Source: Bacteroidales bacterium UBA5536 (lineage in GTDB: Bacteria > Bacteroidota > Bacteroidia > Bacteroidales > F082). From it: DNA of 64,000 bases. Below are positions 1 to 7,314 of the stretch, piece by piece. A program made the translations under genes and the position numbers. The stretch spans positions 124,001-188,000 of the forward strand of contig DINQ01000004.1 in the NCBI GenBank assembly GCA_002426795.1, written 5' to 3'. How positions within the stretch are numbered: position 1 is the first letter of the stretch; each line of letters opens with the position of its first letter. The notes below the pieces were generated by a model. That model saw only the letters and a program-made list of their open reading frames with translations, was not told where the DNA came from and searched no databases.

Positions 1-320
1 CAGAGATTGTCAACCTTGACATCTCAACCATTTCGCGCGTTGCCAACAGCAAATATGTGCAAACGGCTTTCGGAACGTTCCTGCTCAAGAGTTTTTTCAG
101 CGAATCAATGCAAATGGATGATGGTGAAGAAGTATCGACCCGTGAGATCAAGAAAATCCTCAGCGATTGTATCGATGCCGAAAAAAAATCGAAGCCCCTT
201 ACTGACGAGCAACTTACGACCATTCTGAAAGACAAAGGTTATAATATTGCCCGGCGTACTGTTGCCAAATACCGCGAGCAATTGAACATTCCTGTGGCAA
301 GGCTGCGTAAAGAGTTGTAG
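1..320 (+). CDS. rpoN: RNA polymerase sigma-54 factor, C-terminal fragment
   Basis: Open from the window edge in frame 3, so the 5' part lies outside the window. The visible ~105 residues are the DNA-binding end of sigma-54, which recognises -24/-12 promoters and needs an AAA+ activator. The segment VNLDISTISRVANSKYVQT is the family's core helix-turn-helix. The RpoN box reads ARRTVAKYRE (positions 249-278), matching the signature ARRTVAKYRE/ARRTVxKYRE that contacts the -24 element. The protein ends shortly after the box with ARLRKEL, as in other Bacteroidota RpoN. The next gene starts 3 bp after the stop, so the two are probably co-transcribed. Confidence 0.95.
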   Translation, partial: EIVNLDISTISRVANSKYVQTAFGTFLLKSFFSESMQMDDGEEVSTREIKKILSDCIDAEKKSKPLTDEQLTTILKDKGYNIARRTVAKYREQLNIPVARLRKEL

Positions 321-323
321 CAC

Positions 324-950
324 ATGACAGATAAAGTCGAGCACTTTTTAGCACATCTTTTTTCCGTCTTTATGCACCCCCTGCTCATTCCAGGCTGGAC
401 ATTTCTCGTCCTGATGAGCACTGGAAATTTTATGTCGCTGCAAATCCCTTTTCCGATGCGATGGACGCTCACCGGCATTATCTTCACAACCACTTTTTTT
501 ATTCCCGCGTTGATGATTTTATTGATGTGGCATTTCAAAATGATCAGTTCGCTCAGGATGCCCTTGCGCAGTGAGCGCATGGCTCCGCTGGTAATTACGG
601 CTGTGTTTTTCTATCTCACCTACTATTTGCTTAAGCAGATTAACCTGGCGCCACTTTTTTATTTCTACATGTTGGGAGCCACTACTCTGGCTATTTTTGG
701 CCTGCTGATCACTATGTGGTGGAAAATAAGCCTGCACATGATTGCATTGGGAGGTATCAGTGGTGCATTTGCCGCTCTGGCATTATTATCCCGGGGCGAA
801 TATATTAGCGCCCTTCTTATTCTGCTGATTATTAGCGGTTTAACAGCAAGCTCAAGACTTAAACTACGTGCGCACACACCCGGCGAAATATACGCCGGTT
901 ATGCAGTAGGTGCCTTGACAATGTTCAGTCTATTTACTTTGGTTCTTTAG
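324..950 (+). CDS. PAP2-like multi-pass membrane protein
   Basis: A 208-residue, very hydrophobic protein with about six predicted membrane segments. The tail reads SSRLKLRAHTPGEIYAGYAVG, which resembles the third PAP2 phosphatase motif (SRxxxxxHxxxD) followed by the usual glycine-rich last helix. The first two PAP2 motifs (KxxxxxxRP and PSGH) are not recognisable. It is therefore either a degenerate PAP2 protein or a relative that has lost phosphatase activity. It starts 3 bp after rpoN, a linkage that suggests co-transcription but gives no function. Its stop overlaps the converging barrel gene by 4 bp. Confidence 0.7.
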   Translation: MTDKVEHFLAHLFSVFMHPLLIPGWTFLVLMSTGNFMSLQIPFPMRWTLTGIIFTTTFFIPALMILLMWHFKMISSLRMPLRSERMAPLVITAVFFYLTYYLLKQINLAPLFYFYMLGATTLAIFGLLITMWWKISLHMIALGGISGAFAALALLSRGEYISALLILLIISGLTASSRLKLRAHTPGEIYAGYAVGALTMFSLFTLVL

Positions 951-1606
951 AAGGGTGCGATTGTAAACCCAACAGAAAGAGGATAAAATTCAGGTCCAAG
1001 ATCGCGTTGGAAAACTCTAGCTGGCTGGTAATACGCGAAAACACTGAACCATTTGTATCCCATACGAAGGGTAGGCCCGAAAGTGTATTTTTCGAGTTTA
1101 CTGATTTTGCGATTCTTTTCATAAACCCTTGGGCCAGTTGCTGTGGCATCACCCACATATTTTGTCTTACTGTCGAGTGCAACACCCAACTTGAAACCAA
1201 CACCCAATTTCCATTTATCCTTGAACCGAAAACGGAATTCGGCAGGAAAGTCAAGGTAAACAAGATTCACCTTGCTGCGCTTGTAATTGTTGGTTAATGG
1301 CACAAACTGGATCGTGTCGGCATTGAGGTCGGCAATACGTGTATCGGAGTAGAAATTCTGCGAACGGATGCCAGCACCCAATGAAAAGGTATGTTGCGAC
1401 TTGCCGAGCGGGAAATTGTATGTGGCGTGGATATTGAAGCCCTGGTTGATGGCTCGGGCATTGTAATTTGCCGGAGTACTGGTGAGGATATCAGTGTAAA
1501 AATCGAAACCAACACTGACCTTTTTACTGGTTTTGTCGGTAATAATTTGTGCATGCAAAGCTGAGGCAAACAGCATGACGGCAAAAATTGCGGCAAATTT
1601 TCTCAT
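947..1606 (-). CDS. Outer-membrane beta-barrel protein, PorT-like
   Basis: A 219-residue exported protein. The signal peptide is MRKFAAIFAVMLFASALHA with likely cleavage just before QIITDK. The mature part has alternating hydrophobic/polar strands rich in Tyr, Phe and Gly, and ends in a terminal beta-strand with a C-terminal Phe (VGFTIAPF), the classic outer-membrane insertion signal. Length and pattern fit the small barrel families (PorT / OMP_b-brl) common in Bacteroidota. Its ligand or role cannot be told from sequence. It is monocistronic, with its own -7 element upstream. Confidence 0.7.
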   Translation of the reverse strand: MRKFAAIFAVMLFASALHAQIITDKTSKKVSVGFDFYTDILTSTPANYNARAINQGFNIHATYNFPLGKSQHTFSLGAGIRSQNFYSDTRIADLNADTIQFVPLTNNYKRSKVNLVYLDFPAEFRFRFKDKWKLGVGFKLGVALDSKTKYVGDATATGPRVYEKNRKISKLEKYTFGPTLRMGYKWFSVFAYYQPARVFQRDLGPEFYPLSVGFTIAPF

Positions 1607-1652
1607 ACAATAATTAGTTAGATAGAAAGGGTTATACCTTATGATAACGTGG

Positions 1653-1660
1653 CAAAGGTA
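1653..1660 (-). promoter_or_regulatory. Bacteroidota -7 promoter element for the barrel gene
   Basis: On the minus strand the sequence is TACCTTTG, an exact match to TAnnTTTG. It lies about 46 bases upstream of the ATG at 1606. No clear -33 TTG is seen at the usual spacing. Confidence 0.55.
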
Positions 1661-1705
1661 ACAAATATCGTGCTGAAAGTTTTATTTTTTATCTTGACAC
1701 ACTAT

Positions 1706-2314
1706 CTATTCAGCCAGCATCTGGTCTATCAGTTCATGAACCGATTGCGCATTCCATTTGGCAGCACCGGTTTTTCGAATCACAATCCGTCCATCCGGGT
1801 TGATCAGAAAACTGGTAGGAATACTGTTTGTGGCAAAAACTGCCGGAACACCTCCCCGATGGTAATATATTGGCATATTATAGCCCTTTCGTGTCATAAA
1901 TGCTTCTACAATTTCAGGTGATTCATCAGTCACCAGCAAAAAGCTGACCTTCTCTCCATACGCATCATAAAAATCTTGAATATCAGGCATCTCAGCAATA
2001 CAGGGCGGGCACCAGGTGGCCCAGAAATTGAGAAATACGACTTTTCCTTTCAGATCAGAAAATTGAACTTCATTTCCTTTGGCATCTTTTAGGCGCCATT
2101 GGTAAGCCACCTGATCAAGCTGAATCTGTCTTTCAGCCGACAGTGTCTTCGGGCTACCTGCTGTAATGCCTGCCACAAAGGCGCTAATGCTCTTGCGCGA
2201 AGCTGGAATAAGCATGGCTATTACCAACAAAATAAATAGCAGGTCGGTGAATTTTGAGAACCACGACTTTGTTTCCCAATAGGTTTTCCACCTTTTTCTC
2301 AGGTAATCTCTCAT
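1706..2314 (-). CDS. TlpA/ResA-type membrane-anchored thioredoxin
   Basis: A 202-residue thiol-disulfide oxidoreductase. One membrane anchor sits at about residues 23-37. The periplasmic thioredoxin domain starts near residue 68 with the AhpC/TSA-type lead-in (YQWRLKDAKGNEVQFSDLKG). The active site is WCPPC at residues 101-105, and the cis-proline loop is IPTS at about 165-168. TlpA-like proteins reduce cysteines in exported proteins or in cytochrome maturation; the substrate here is unknown. It follows a small acidic protein gene 5 bp upstream on the same strand, so the two form an apparent operon. Confidence 0.9.
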   Translation of the reverse strand: MRDYLRKRWKTYWETKSWFSKFTDLLFILLVIAMLIPASRKSISAFVAGITAGSPKTLSAERQIQLDQVAYQWRLKDAKGNEVQFSDLKGKVVFLNFWATWCPPCIAEMPDIQDFYDAYGEKVSFLLVTDESPEIVEAFMTRKGYNMPIYYHRGGVPAVFATNSIPTSFLINPDGRIVIRKTGAAKWNAQSVHELIDQMLAE

Positions 2315-2319
2315 GCTGG

Positions 2320-2748
2320 TTATTCGTTGTTGTTGTCTGCTCTTTTCTCCATGAGACTTGCCCTTTCGTCGAGCAAACGGTCAATTTCTTCGGGCTTGAT
2401 GCCTGGTCGTGCCAGCATCTGATCAATAATTTCTACTGTAAGTTCGGGAGATTTTGCTGTTATTTCCGGCGTAGCCGTATGGCTTTCGAAAGGCTCAGGC
2501 TCGCCAAGCTGTTCGCGCAACTGTTGAATGAAAACACCCAGCATTTTCCGCATGGGCTCGTTCACAGGCCCCATCATTTCCATCGAAATCTGGTCTTTCA
2601 TCGATTCATAATTGCTCAGAAATAACTTGAGCTGGTCCATCTGAAATTTTGACATACCAGGTATTTCCTCCGTTGGATTTTGCTCCATGAGTTTTTTGAA
2701 CAACCTGAAAAGCTCCTCTATCTGTTTTTTAAAATCGTCTTGTTCCAT
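2320..2748 (-). CDS. Conserved acidic helical protein of unknown function
   Basis: 142 residues with no signal peptide or membrane segment. It is mostly helical and charged: the N-terminal amphipathic stretch DDFKKQIEELFRLFKKLMEQ is followed by a second helix, a Pro/Thr linker and a C-terminal helix rich in Glu, Asp and Arg. I do not recognise a family. It is the first gene of a likely two-gene unit with the TlpA-type thioredoxin (5 bp apart), so it may be co-expressed with a redox function. A -7 promoter element lies only 4 bases ahead of the ATG, so the transcript may have almost no leader. Confidence 0.75.
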   Translation of the reverse strand: MEQDDFKKQIEELFRLFKKLMEQNPTEEIPGMSKFQMDQLKLFLSNYESMKDQISMEMMGPVNEPMRKMLGVFIQQLREQLGEPEPFESHTATPEITAKSPELTVEIIDQMLARPGIKPEEIDRLLDERASLMEKRADNNNE

Positions 2749-2752
2749 GATT

Positions 2753-2786
2753 CAAAAATATAGTTTTCTTTTGCTATCCCGTCAAA
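2753..2786 (-). promoter_or_regulatory. Promoter directly abutting a start codon
   Basis: The minus strand reads TTTG (2786-2783), then 22 bases, then TATTTTTG (2760-2753). The -7 element is followed by only AATC before the ATG at 2748, so transcription would begin at or next to the start codon. Confidence 0.45.
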
Positions 2787-2893
2787 GGAATTGAACAGAA
2801 GTCAATCACCGCAACAAGGAAAGCTAAAATGTCTTGTAAATCAATAACAAACTTTATACCTCATTGTTGCATGGTGCAATTATGGCAGGTTTG

Positions 2894-3502
2894 TTATAAA
2901 GTTTCAAAACTAAAACCCTGCCCGGTGAAATGTTTCAACACTTTTGGCAGTGCATAGAGCATATTTGCTGCTGATTTGGGGCTGTCATGAAAAACGATAA
3001 CTGCACCATCCTCGGCTGAGTTAATCACATAATCAAGGCATTGCTCAGGAGATGTTTCGCTATCGAAATCATAGCTCAGCACCGACCACATAATAATTTG
3101 GTATTCTTTTTTCAGCGTTTGGATCTGGCTGGGTGTTATTCTGCCATATGGCGGCCTGAGCAAATCAGAATCGACTACTTCGCGGCAGGCATTTACGTTT
3201 TCATAATACAAATTGAGCGGGGTTCTCCATCCGTTGAGGTGATTAAAGGTATGATTTCCGGTTTTGTGGCCACGCCGCAAAAGCTGTTGATAAACTTCAG
3301 GGTAGCGCTGTACATTGTCGCCAACACAAAAAAAGGTGGCTTTAGCATGATACTCGTCCAAAACATCCAATACCTGTGGTGTAAGTTCCGGATGTGGCCC
3401 GTCGTCGAAAGTGAGATACATTCTATGTTCGCCTGCAGGCTTTTGCCAGAGCAGAGATGGATAGAAAATTCGCAAAAATGCCGGTACCGTTACAGCTTTC
3501 AT
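2894..3502 (-). CDS. Polysaccharide deacetylase (NodB domain)
   Basis: A 202-residue carbohydrate esterase family 4 protein. The catalytic motif TFDDGPHPE begins at residue 31 (Asp-Asp, catalytic base and metal ligand). The zinc-binding HxxxH pair is in GNHTFNH (His84, His88). Motif 3 is RPPYGR (about 116-121), and the late motif IVFHDS supplies the last histidine. The family removes N-acetyl groups from peptidoglycan, chitin oligomers or surface glycans; the substrate here is not evident. No signal peptide is obvious, although the N-terminus (AFLRIFYPSLLW) is hydrophobic enough to associate with membrane. It is monocistronic. Confidence 0.92.
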   Translation of the reverse strand: MKAVTVPAFLRIFYPSLLWQKPAGEHRMYLTFDDGPHPELTPQVLDVLDEYHAKATFFCVGDNVQRYPEVYQQLLRRGHKTGNHTFNHLNGWRTPLNLYYENVNACREVVDSDLLRPPYGRITPSQIQTLKKEYQIIMWSVLSYDFDSETSPEQCLDYVINSAEDGAVIVFHDSPKSAANMLYALPKVLKHFTGQGFSFETL

Positions 3503-3506
3503 TCAA

Positions 3507-3514
3507 CAAATTTA
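3507..3514 (-). promoter_or_regulatory. -7 promoter element 4 bases from the deacetylase ATG
   Basis: TAAATTTG on the minus strand, followed by TTGA and then ATG. It matches TAnnTTTG exactly. No well-spaced -33 TTG was found. Confidence 0.4.
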
Positions 3515-3549
3515 CACAGAGTTAATCAAGATCGCGCAGCAAAATATGT

Positions 3550-3557
3550 TAATTTTG
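3550..3557 (+). promoter_or_regulatory. -7 promoter element for gpmA
   Basis: TAATTTTG, an exact match to TAnnTTTG, 76 bases upstream of the gpmA ATG. It sits back-to-back with the divergent deacetylase promoter, only 35 bp away. Confidence 0.5.
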
Positions 3558-3633
3558 CACAAAACTAGAATGTTGAGTGAATCAATATGTTATTCAGCAA
3601 TCGGCAAAAATATTATTTTAAGACAAATTCAAA

Positions 3634-4380
3634 ATGAAAAAACTGGTATTAATCCGTCATGGACAAAGCACCTGGAACAAAGAAAACCGTTTTACCGGAT
3701 GGACCGATGTTCCACTTTCTGCACAGGGTGTTGAAGAAGCCAAAAAGGCTGGAAAACTGATGAAAGAACAAGGTTTCAGGTTTAAAATGGCTTACACTTC
3801 TTATTTATCACGTGCCATCAAGACACTGTGGCTTGTGCTCGAAGAAATGGATCAAATGTATATTCCTGAACTGAAAAGCTGGCGGTTGAACGAAAAGCAT
3901 TATGGCGAGTTACAAGGCCTCAACAAAGCCGAAACAGCCCAGAAGTATGGTGATGAGCAGGTTTTACTCTGGCGTCGCAGTTTCGATGTTCCGCCACAGC
4001 CGCTAGGCGATGGTGATGCACGCAACCCCCGCAAAGATCCAAGATTTGCCGATGTTGACCCCAAAGACCTGCCCTTGACCGAGTCGTTGAAAGACGTGAT
4101 CGACAGAATGGTTCCTTATTGGAATTCAGACATTAAAGCTTCATTGGCTCAGCATGGTGAAATTCTCGTGGCTGCCCACGGAAACAGCCTGCGCGCCCTG
4201 GTAATGCACCTGAAAAACATGAGCGAAGAAGAAATTCTGGCTTTCAACATTCCTACAGGCATTCCTTACGTTTTTGAATTTGACGATCAGCTTAATCTGA
4301 AAAAAGATTATTTCATTGGCGATCCTGAAGAAATCAAAAAACTGATGGACCAGGTGGCTAACCAGGGAAAATCTAAATAA
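3634..4380 (+). CDS. gpmA: 2,3-bisphosphoglycerate-dependent phosphoglycerate mutase
   Basis: 248 residues, the normal length for GpmA. It interconverts 3- and 2-phosphoglycerate in glycolysis and gluconeogenesis through a phosphohistidine. The signature LIRHGQSTWN (residues 6-15) has catalytic His9. The partner FTGWTDVPLS is at 20-29, the acid/base glutamate region is LNEKHYGELQGLNK, and the second catalytic His is in AAHGNSLRAL (His182). All substrate-binding arginines expected in these blocks are present. A leader of about 70 nt separates the ATG from the -7 element. The metallophosphatase gene follows 34 bp downstream on the same strand. Confidence 0.97.
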   Translation: MKKLVLIRHGQSTWNKENRFTGWTDVPLSAQGVEEAKKAGKLMKEQGFRFKMAYTSYLSRAIKTLWLVLEEMDQMYIPELKSWRLNEKHYGELQGLNKAETAQKYGDEQVLLWRRSFDVPPQPLGDGDARNPRKDPRFADVDPKDLPLTESLKDVIDRMVPYWNSDIKASLAQHGEILVAAHGNSLRALVMHLKNMSEEEILAFNIPTGIPYVFEFDDQLNLKKDYFIGDPEEIKKLMDQVANQGKSK

Positions 4381-4414
4381 TACTATTTCCTTCACCCAGA
4401 AAAAACAACACGCC

Positions 4415-5131
4415 ATGAAAAACAGGTGGGTTATCCCCGACATCCATGGTTGCTACAAAACGCTTAGGGCGCTAATTGAAACGCAGGTAAAACCCGACTT
4501 AAGTGACGAGTTGTTTTTTCTGGGTGATTATATCGATCGTGGCCCAGGCAGCAAGGCAGTGATTGATTATTTGATGCAGTTGACCGAAGATGGCTACCAG
4601 ACTACTTTTTTGCTGGGCAACCATGAGGATTATTGCGTGAAGTCTTTTGATGAAGACCGGGCCAAAAAGAATTTTCTGGGCATTGTTCGGAAGACCAAAA
4701 TACAGTCCATTTGGGAGCGCCACGGAGGCAAAGAAACGCTCGAAAGCTTCGGTGTACGATTTGCCGGCCAAATACCGGAAAAATACATCGAATGGATGCG
4801 AAATCTGCGGTACTATGTTGAGCTCGACAACTACATCCTGGTGCATGCAGGATTTAACTTTGAGCTGGAAGATCCGTTGATTGATAAGGTTGCGATGATT
4901 TGGACACGCGAATTCAGCGTTCAGCCCGAGAAAATTCGACGCAAAAAAGTGATTCATGGCCATGTGCCTGTCGATCTGGAGTTTATGAGCCATGTGATGC
5001 AGTCTTCAGCTTATCATTTCATCGATCTCGACAATGGAGTCTATATGGAAAACAGGGCGGGATTTGGTAATTTGGTTGCTTTTGAACTGAACTCAAAAAC
5101 GCAGTTGATTCAAAACAACATCGATTATTAG
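4415..5131 (+). CDS. PPP-family serine/threonine-type metallophosphatase
   Basis: 238 residues, calcineurin-like fold. The three signature blocks are in order: DIHG (Asp9, His11), GDYIDRG (37-43) and GNHE (68-71). The late metal-ligand histidines are in LVHAGF and IHGHVP. This set is typical of bacterial PPP phosphatases (PrpA/PrpE/ApaH superfamily), which dephosphorylate phosphoproteins or hydrolyse diadenosine tetraphosphate. The sequence alone does not decide between them. It lies between gpmA and a small conserved protein, all on the plus strand and closely spaced. Confidence 0.88.
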   Translation: MKNRWVIPDIHGCYKTLRALIETQVKPDLSDELFFLGDYIDRGPGSKAVIDYLMQLTEDGYQTTFLLGNHEDYCVKSFDEDRAKKNFLGIVRKTKIQSIWERHGGKETLESFGVRFAGQIPEKYIEWMRNLRYYVELDNYILVHAGFNFELEDPLIDKVAMIWTREFSVQPEKIRRKKVIHGHVPVDLEFMSHVMQSSAYHFIDLDNGVYMENRAGFGNLVAFELNSKTQLIQNNIDY

Positions 5132-5146
5132 ACAGTATATTTTAAA

Positions 5147-5455
5147 ATGGAAAGCCCACTTGTCCCCATCGACCCAGCTGAAATTGCTCGTTTAGAGCAT
5201 ATTGACCGCGAAGAGATACATGCCAGGCTGAAGCTTTTTATTGCCGACTTACTGGTTCATGATTTTGAAAGATTGTGCAGCCTGATGTACAGGCATGACG
5301 TGAATGAGGCCTTGTTTGGCAAAGCGCTCAGCTTGCCCACAGATAACGAGCGTGCCGATGTAATCGCACATTTGGTGATTGACCGAGAGCTCAAAAAAAT
5401 GCAAACACGGGCTGCTTATGCAAAAAGCAAGAATAAGGATTGCATAGATCAATAA
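5147..5455 (+). CDS. Small conserved helical protein of unknown function
   Basis: 102 residues, soluble and predicted all-helical, with many Glu, Arg and His (HIDREEIHARLKLFIADLL; RADVIAHLVIDRELKKMQ). I do not recognise a family. The start is the ATG at 5147, 15 bp after the metallophosphatase stop, so it is probably the last gene of a gpmA-phosphatase unit. A strong bidirectional terminator starts within its stop codon. Confidence 0.7.
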   Translation: MESPLVPIDPAEIARLEHIDREEIHARLKLFIADLLVHDFERLCSLMYRHDVNEALFGKALSLPTDNERADVIAHLVIDRELKKMQTRAAYAKSKNKDCIDQ

Positions 5456-5488
5456 AAAAAGCCACAGCATGATGCTGTGGCTTTTTTT
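5454..5488. terminator. Bidirectional intrinsic terminator
   Basis: An A-run leads into the stem GCCACAGC (5461-5468), a short loop, GCTGTGGC (5474-5481), then seven T. It is symmetric, so it serves both the plus-strand unit ending at 5455 and the minus-strand hsp20 ending at 5505. Confidence 0.92.
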
Positions 5489-5504
5489 GTGTATTCAGCT
5501 TGCG

Positions 5505-5933
5505 TTATGAAATCGCAATTTCGCGGTTGATCGCTACTTTGGCTTCTTCGCGCTTGGGCATATTCAGACTCAAAACGCCATTGTTGTAATCGGCTTTGAT
5601 TTTGTCGAGATCAATCGATTTGGGCAAGGTAAACGACCGGCTAAAACTTTGGTAATGAAACTCCTTGCGGGTAAACTTTTCCTGGGTTTCTTCCGATTCT
5701 TCCTTCTGTTCAGATGAAATCGTCAGTACGTTGTTGTCAAGTTTGATTTTGAAATCATCTTTTTTCATTCCGGGAGCAGCCAACTCTAACAAGAAGTGGT
5801 CTTCGCGTTCGCGGATGTTTACAGCCGGCATCATGCCTGTTCTTTCGGTGTTGCTGTAAAAGTTACGGTCAAAGTCTTCGAGCAATTCTGATAACATGCT
5901 CACTGGATGCTGATTAAATCTGATAAGGTTCAT
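5505..5933 (-). CDS. Small heat-shock protein, Hsp20/alpha-crystallin family
   Basis: 142 residues from the preferred start. It is an ATP-independent chaperone that holds unfolding proteins. The alpha-crystallin domain covers about residues 36-130, with the landmarks ELAAPGMKKDDFKI, FSRSFTLPKSID, and the C-terminal GVLSLNMPK (the GVL motif). The C-terminal extension ends KVAINREIAIS with an I-x-I-like oligomerisation tail. An in-frame ATG exists five codons upstream (5948), but a perfect GGAGG lies inside that region, 8 bases from the ATG at 5933. The downstream start is therefore preferred. A sigma-54-like promoter and a tandem repeat lie upstream. Confidence 0.93.
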   Translation of the reverse strand: MNLIRFNQHPVSMLSELLEDFDRNFYSNTERTGMMPAVNIREREDHFLLELAAPGMKKDDFKIKLDNNVLTISSEQKEESEETQEKFTRKEFHYQSFSRSFTLPKSIDLDKIKADYNNGVLSLNMPKREEAKVAINREIAIS

Positions 5934-5941
5934 TTTTGGGT

Positions 5942-5946
5942 CCTCC
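5942..5946 (-). promoter_or_regulatory. Start-deciding ribosome binding site of hsp20
   Basis: GGAGG on the minus strand, 8 bases before ATG 5933 and overlapping the alternative upstream ATG (ATGGAGGACC). Strong Shine-Dalgarno sequences are uncommon in this phylum, so this one is informative. Confidence 0.65.
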
Positions 5947-5991
5947 ATTATTTAATTGAGTTATTATATTTAATTTCTTTATCTTGATTTT

Positions 5992-6007
5992 TTCAAATCC
6001 TGTACCA
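5992..6007 (-). promoter_or_regulatory. Candidate sigma-54 (-24/-12) promoter of hsp20
   Basis: The minus strand reads TGGTAC, five bases (AGGAT), then TTGAA, against the consensus TGGCAC-N5-TTGCA. Spacing is exact, with one mismatch in each box. The transcript would start near 5981, giving a leader of about 48 nt. The -12 box lacks the usual C of TTGC, which lowers confidence. Confidence 0.4.
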
Positions 6008-6041
6008 AAGTGCTATTTCAGTCATTCCATTCGAAATACCA

Positions 6042-6085
6042 TGTCATATTGTCGTATCTCATAATATCAGACTGTCATATTGTCG
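6042..6085. repeat. 13-bp direct repeat upstream of hsp20
   Basis: TGTCATATTGTCG occurs at 6042-6054 and again at 6073-6085, 31 bp apart start to start (about three helical turns). Each copy itself holds two TGTC boxes. It lies 35-80 bp upstream of the candidate -24/-12 promoter, the usual place for an activator binding site. Confidence 0.7.
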
Positions 6086-6166
6086 TTATCTGTTGATTTT
6101 ATCATATCTTAACAATTTATCTATCAATATTTTAGATTACAATTAACTTTTGCCTCATGTTATTGT

Positions 6167-6174
6167 TATTTTTG
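6167..6174 (+). promoter_or_regulatory. -7 element for the UPF0104-type gene
   Basis: TATTTTTG on the plus strand, 16 bases before the GTG start at 6191. It fits TAnnTTTG; the upstream TTTTG is spaced closer than usual. Confidence 0.4.
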
Positions 6175-6190
6175 CTGCAAACATATTCCA

Positions 6191-7249
6191 GTGAGCGATA
6201 TCAGGAAAAATTTCCGTACGAGCCGCATCATGTATCCCATCCTGATTGGTTTGGGCGCTGCATCATGGATGCTATACAGTAATTTTAATCCCGAGGCCTT
6301 CTCATTCTTCAACTGGACGTGGACAGCTACGCTTTGGATGGGCGTCGCCCTGCTGATGATGGGCGTCCGCGATATAGCTTACACCTATCGCATCAGGGTG
6401 CTCACCGACAACAAACTGAGTTGGCGTAAAGCTTTTGAAGTGATCATGCTTTGGGAGTTCAGCTCTGCCATTTCGCCTTCGGTGGTCGGTGGAACTGGTC
6501 CGGCTATTTTTGTGCTCTATAAAGAAGGAATCAATTCTGGCAAGAGCACAGCCGTGATCCTCACCGCGATCTTTTTGGATGAAGTGTTTTTTATCCTGAT
6601 GGTACCTCTGCTTTACCTGATGTTCGGAAACGAGGTCTTCCCGCCGGCCGAAACTGCATTTTCAGGCGGTATTCGCATGGCACTGTTCATTGGTTATGGT
6701 TCGATTTTGGTTTATACTTTATTGTTAACCTATACGTTGTTTTTTAATCCTACCTTTTTTAAATGGCTTTTGTCGGGAATTTTTCTCATTCCCTTTTTGC
6801 GCCGATGGCGCATGCGTGCTCGAAAAATGGCCAACCAACTGATTGTAACTTCTCACGAACTAAAAGGTAAGTCAATCAAATACTGGCTCAGGGCATTTGC
6901 TGCCACTTTCGTGTCGTGGACAGGTCGCTATTGGGTGGTCAATTTTATGTTTATGGCTTTTTTTGCCAGTCAGCTTAAGTTTCACGATCACTTGCTCGTG
7001 TATGCCCGACAACTGACCATGTGGATTATTTTGTTGGTTAGTCCGACGCCTGGAGGCAGTGGGATTGCCGAGTTTATTTTTTCCGATTTTCTGGGCGATC
7101 TTATTCCCAATCTGGCCTGGGCTGTTCCTTTGGCTTTACTTTGGCGACTCATCAGTTATTATCCATATTTGTTTATTGGTGCAATCATTTTACCAGGCTG
7201 GGTGAAACGTGCTTTCCCAAAAAAAATCATTTACAAAGTCATCAAATAG
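6191..7249 (+). CDS. Lysylphosphatidylglycerol synthase-type (UPF0104) membrane protein
   Basis: 352 residues with about eight transmembrane helices and no soluble catalytic domain. The hallmarks of the LPG_synthase_TM / UPF0104 flippase-like family are present: SPSVVGGTGPAIF near residue 95, FLDEVFFIL mid-protein, and SPTPGGSGIAEF near residue 280. The MprF flippase half belongs to this family, but free-standing members have no settled substrate. The start is GTG (GTG AGC GAT). A later ATG at about residue 14 is possible but would cut a charged N-terminal tail. The SbtA-like gene follows on the same strand with its own promoter. Confidence 0.85.
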   Translation: MSDIRKNFRTSRIMYPILIGLGAASWMLYSNFNPEAFSFFNWTWTATLWMGVALLMMGVRDIAYTYRIRVLTDNKLSWRKAFEVIMLWEFSSAISPSVVGGTGPAIFVLYKEGINSGKSTAVILTAIFLDEVFFILMVPLLYLMFGNEVFPPAETAFSGGIRMALFIGYGSILVYTLLLTYTLFFNPTFFKWLLSGIFLIPFLRRWRMRARKMANQLIVTSHELKGKSIKYWLRAFAATFVSWTGRYWVVNFMFMAFFASQLKFHDHLLVYARQLTMWIILLVSPTPGGSGIAEFIFSDFLGDLIPNLAWAVPLALLWRLISYYPYLFIGAIILPGWVKRAFPKKIIYKVIK

Positions 7250-7280
7250 TCTATTTTTTTCGTTCAAACCAACAAAATGC

Positions 7281-7288
7281 TAGTTTTG
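7281..7288 (+). promoter_or_regulatory. -7 promoter element for the SbtA-like gene
   Basis: TAGTTTTG, an exact match to TAnnTTTG, 26 bases upstream of the ATG at 7315. It lies after the stop of the preceding gene, which argues for a separate transcript. Confidence 0.5.
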
Positions 7289-7314
7289 CGCATCCAATCC
7301 ACCAAAATTACGCC

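Noticed and set aside
2867..2879. Palindrome TTGCA-TGG-TGCAA as an operator or terminator
   Set aside because: Short, single copy, no T-run, and not positioned at a promoter I can define.
5949..6190. HrcA/CIRCE operator for hsp20
   Set aside because: No TTAGCACTC-N9-GAGTGCTAA is present; only the TGTC-type repeat was found.
7141..7314. Upstream extension of the SbtA-like frame
   Set aside because: It starts with TTG, overlaps the preceding gene and gives a cysteine/histidine-rich non-membrane tail. ATG 7315 with its own -7 element is far better.
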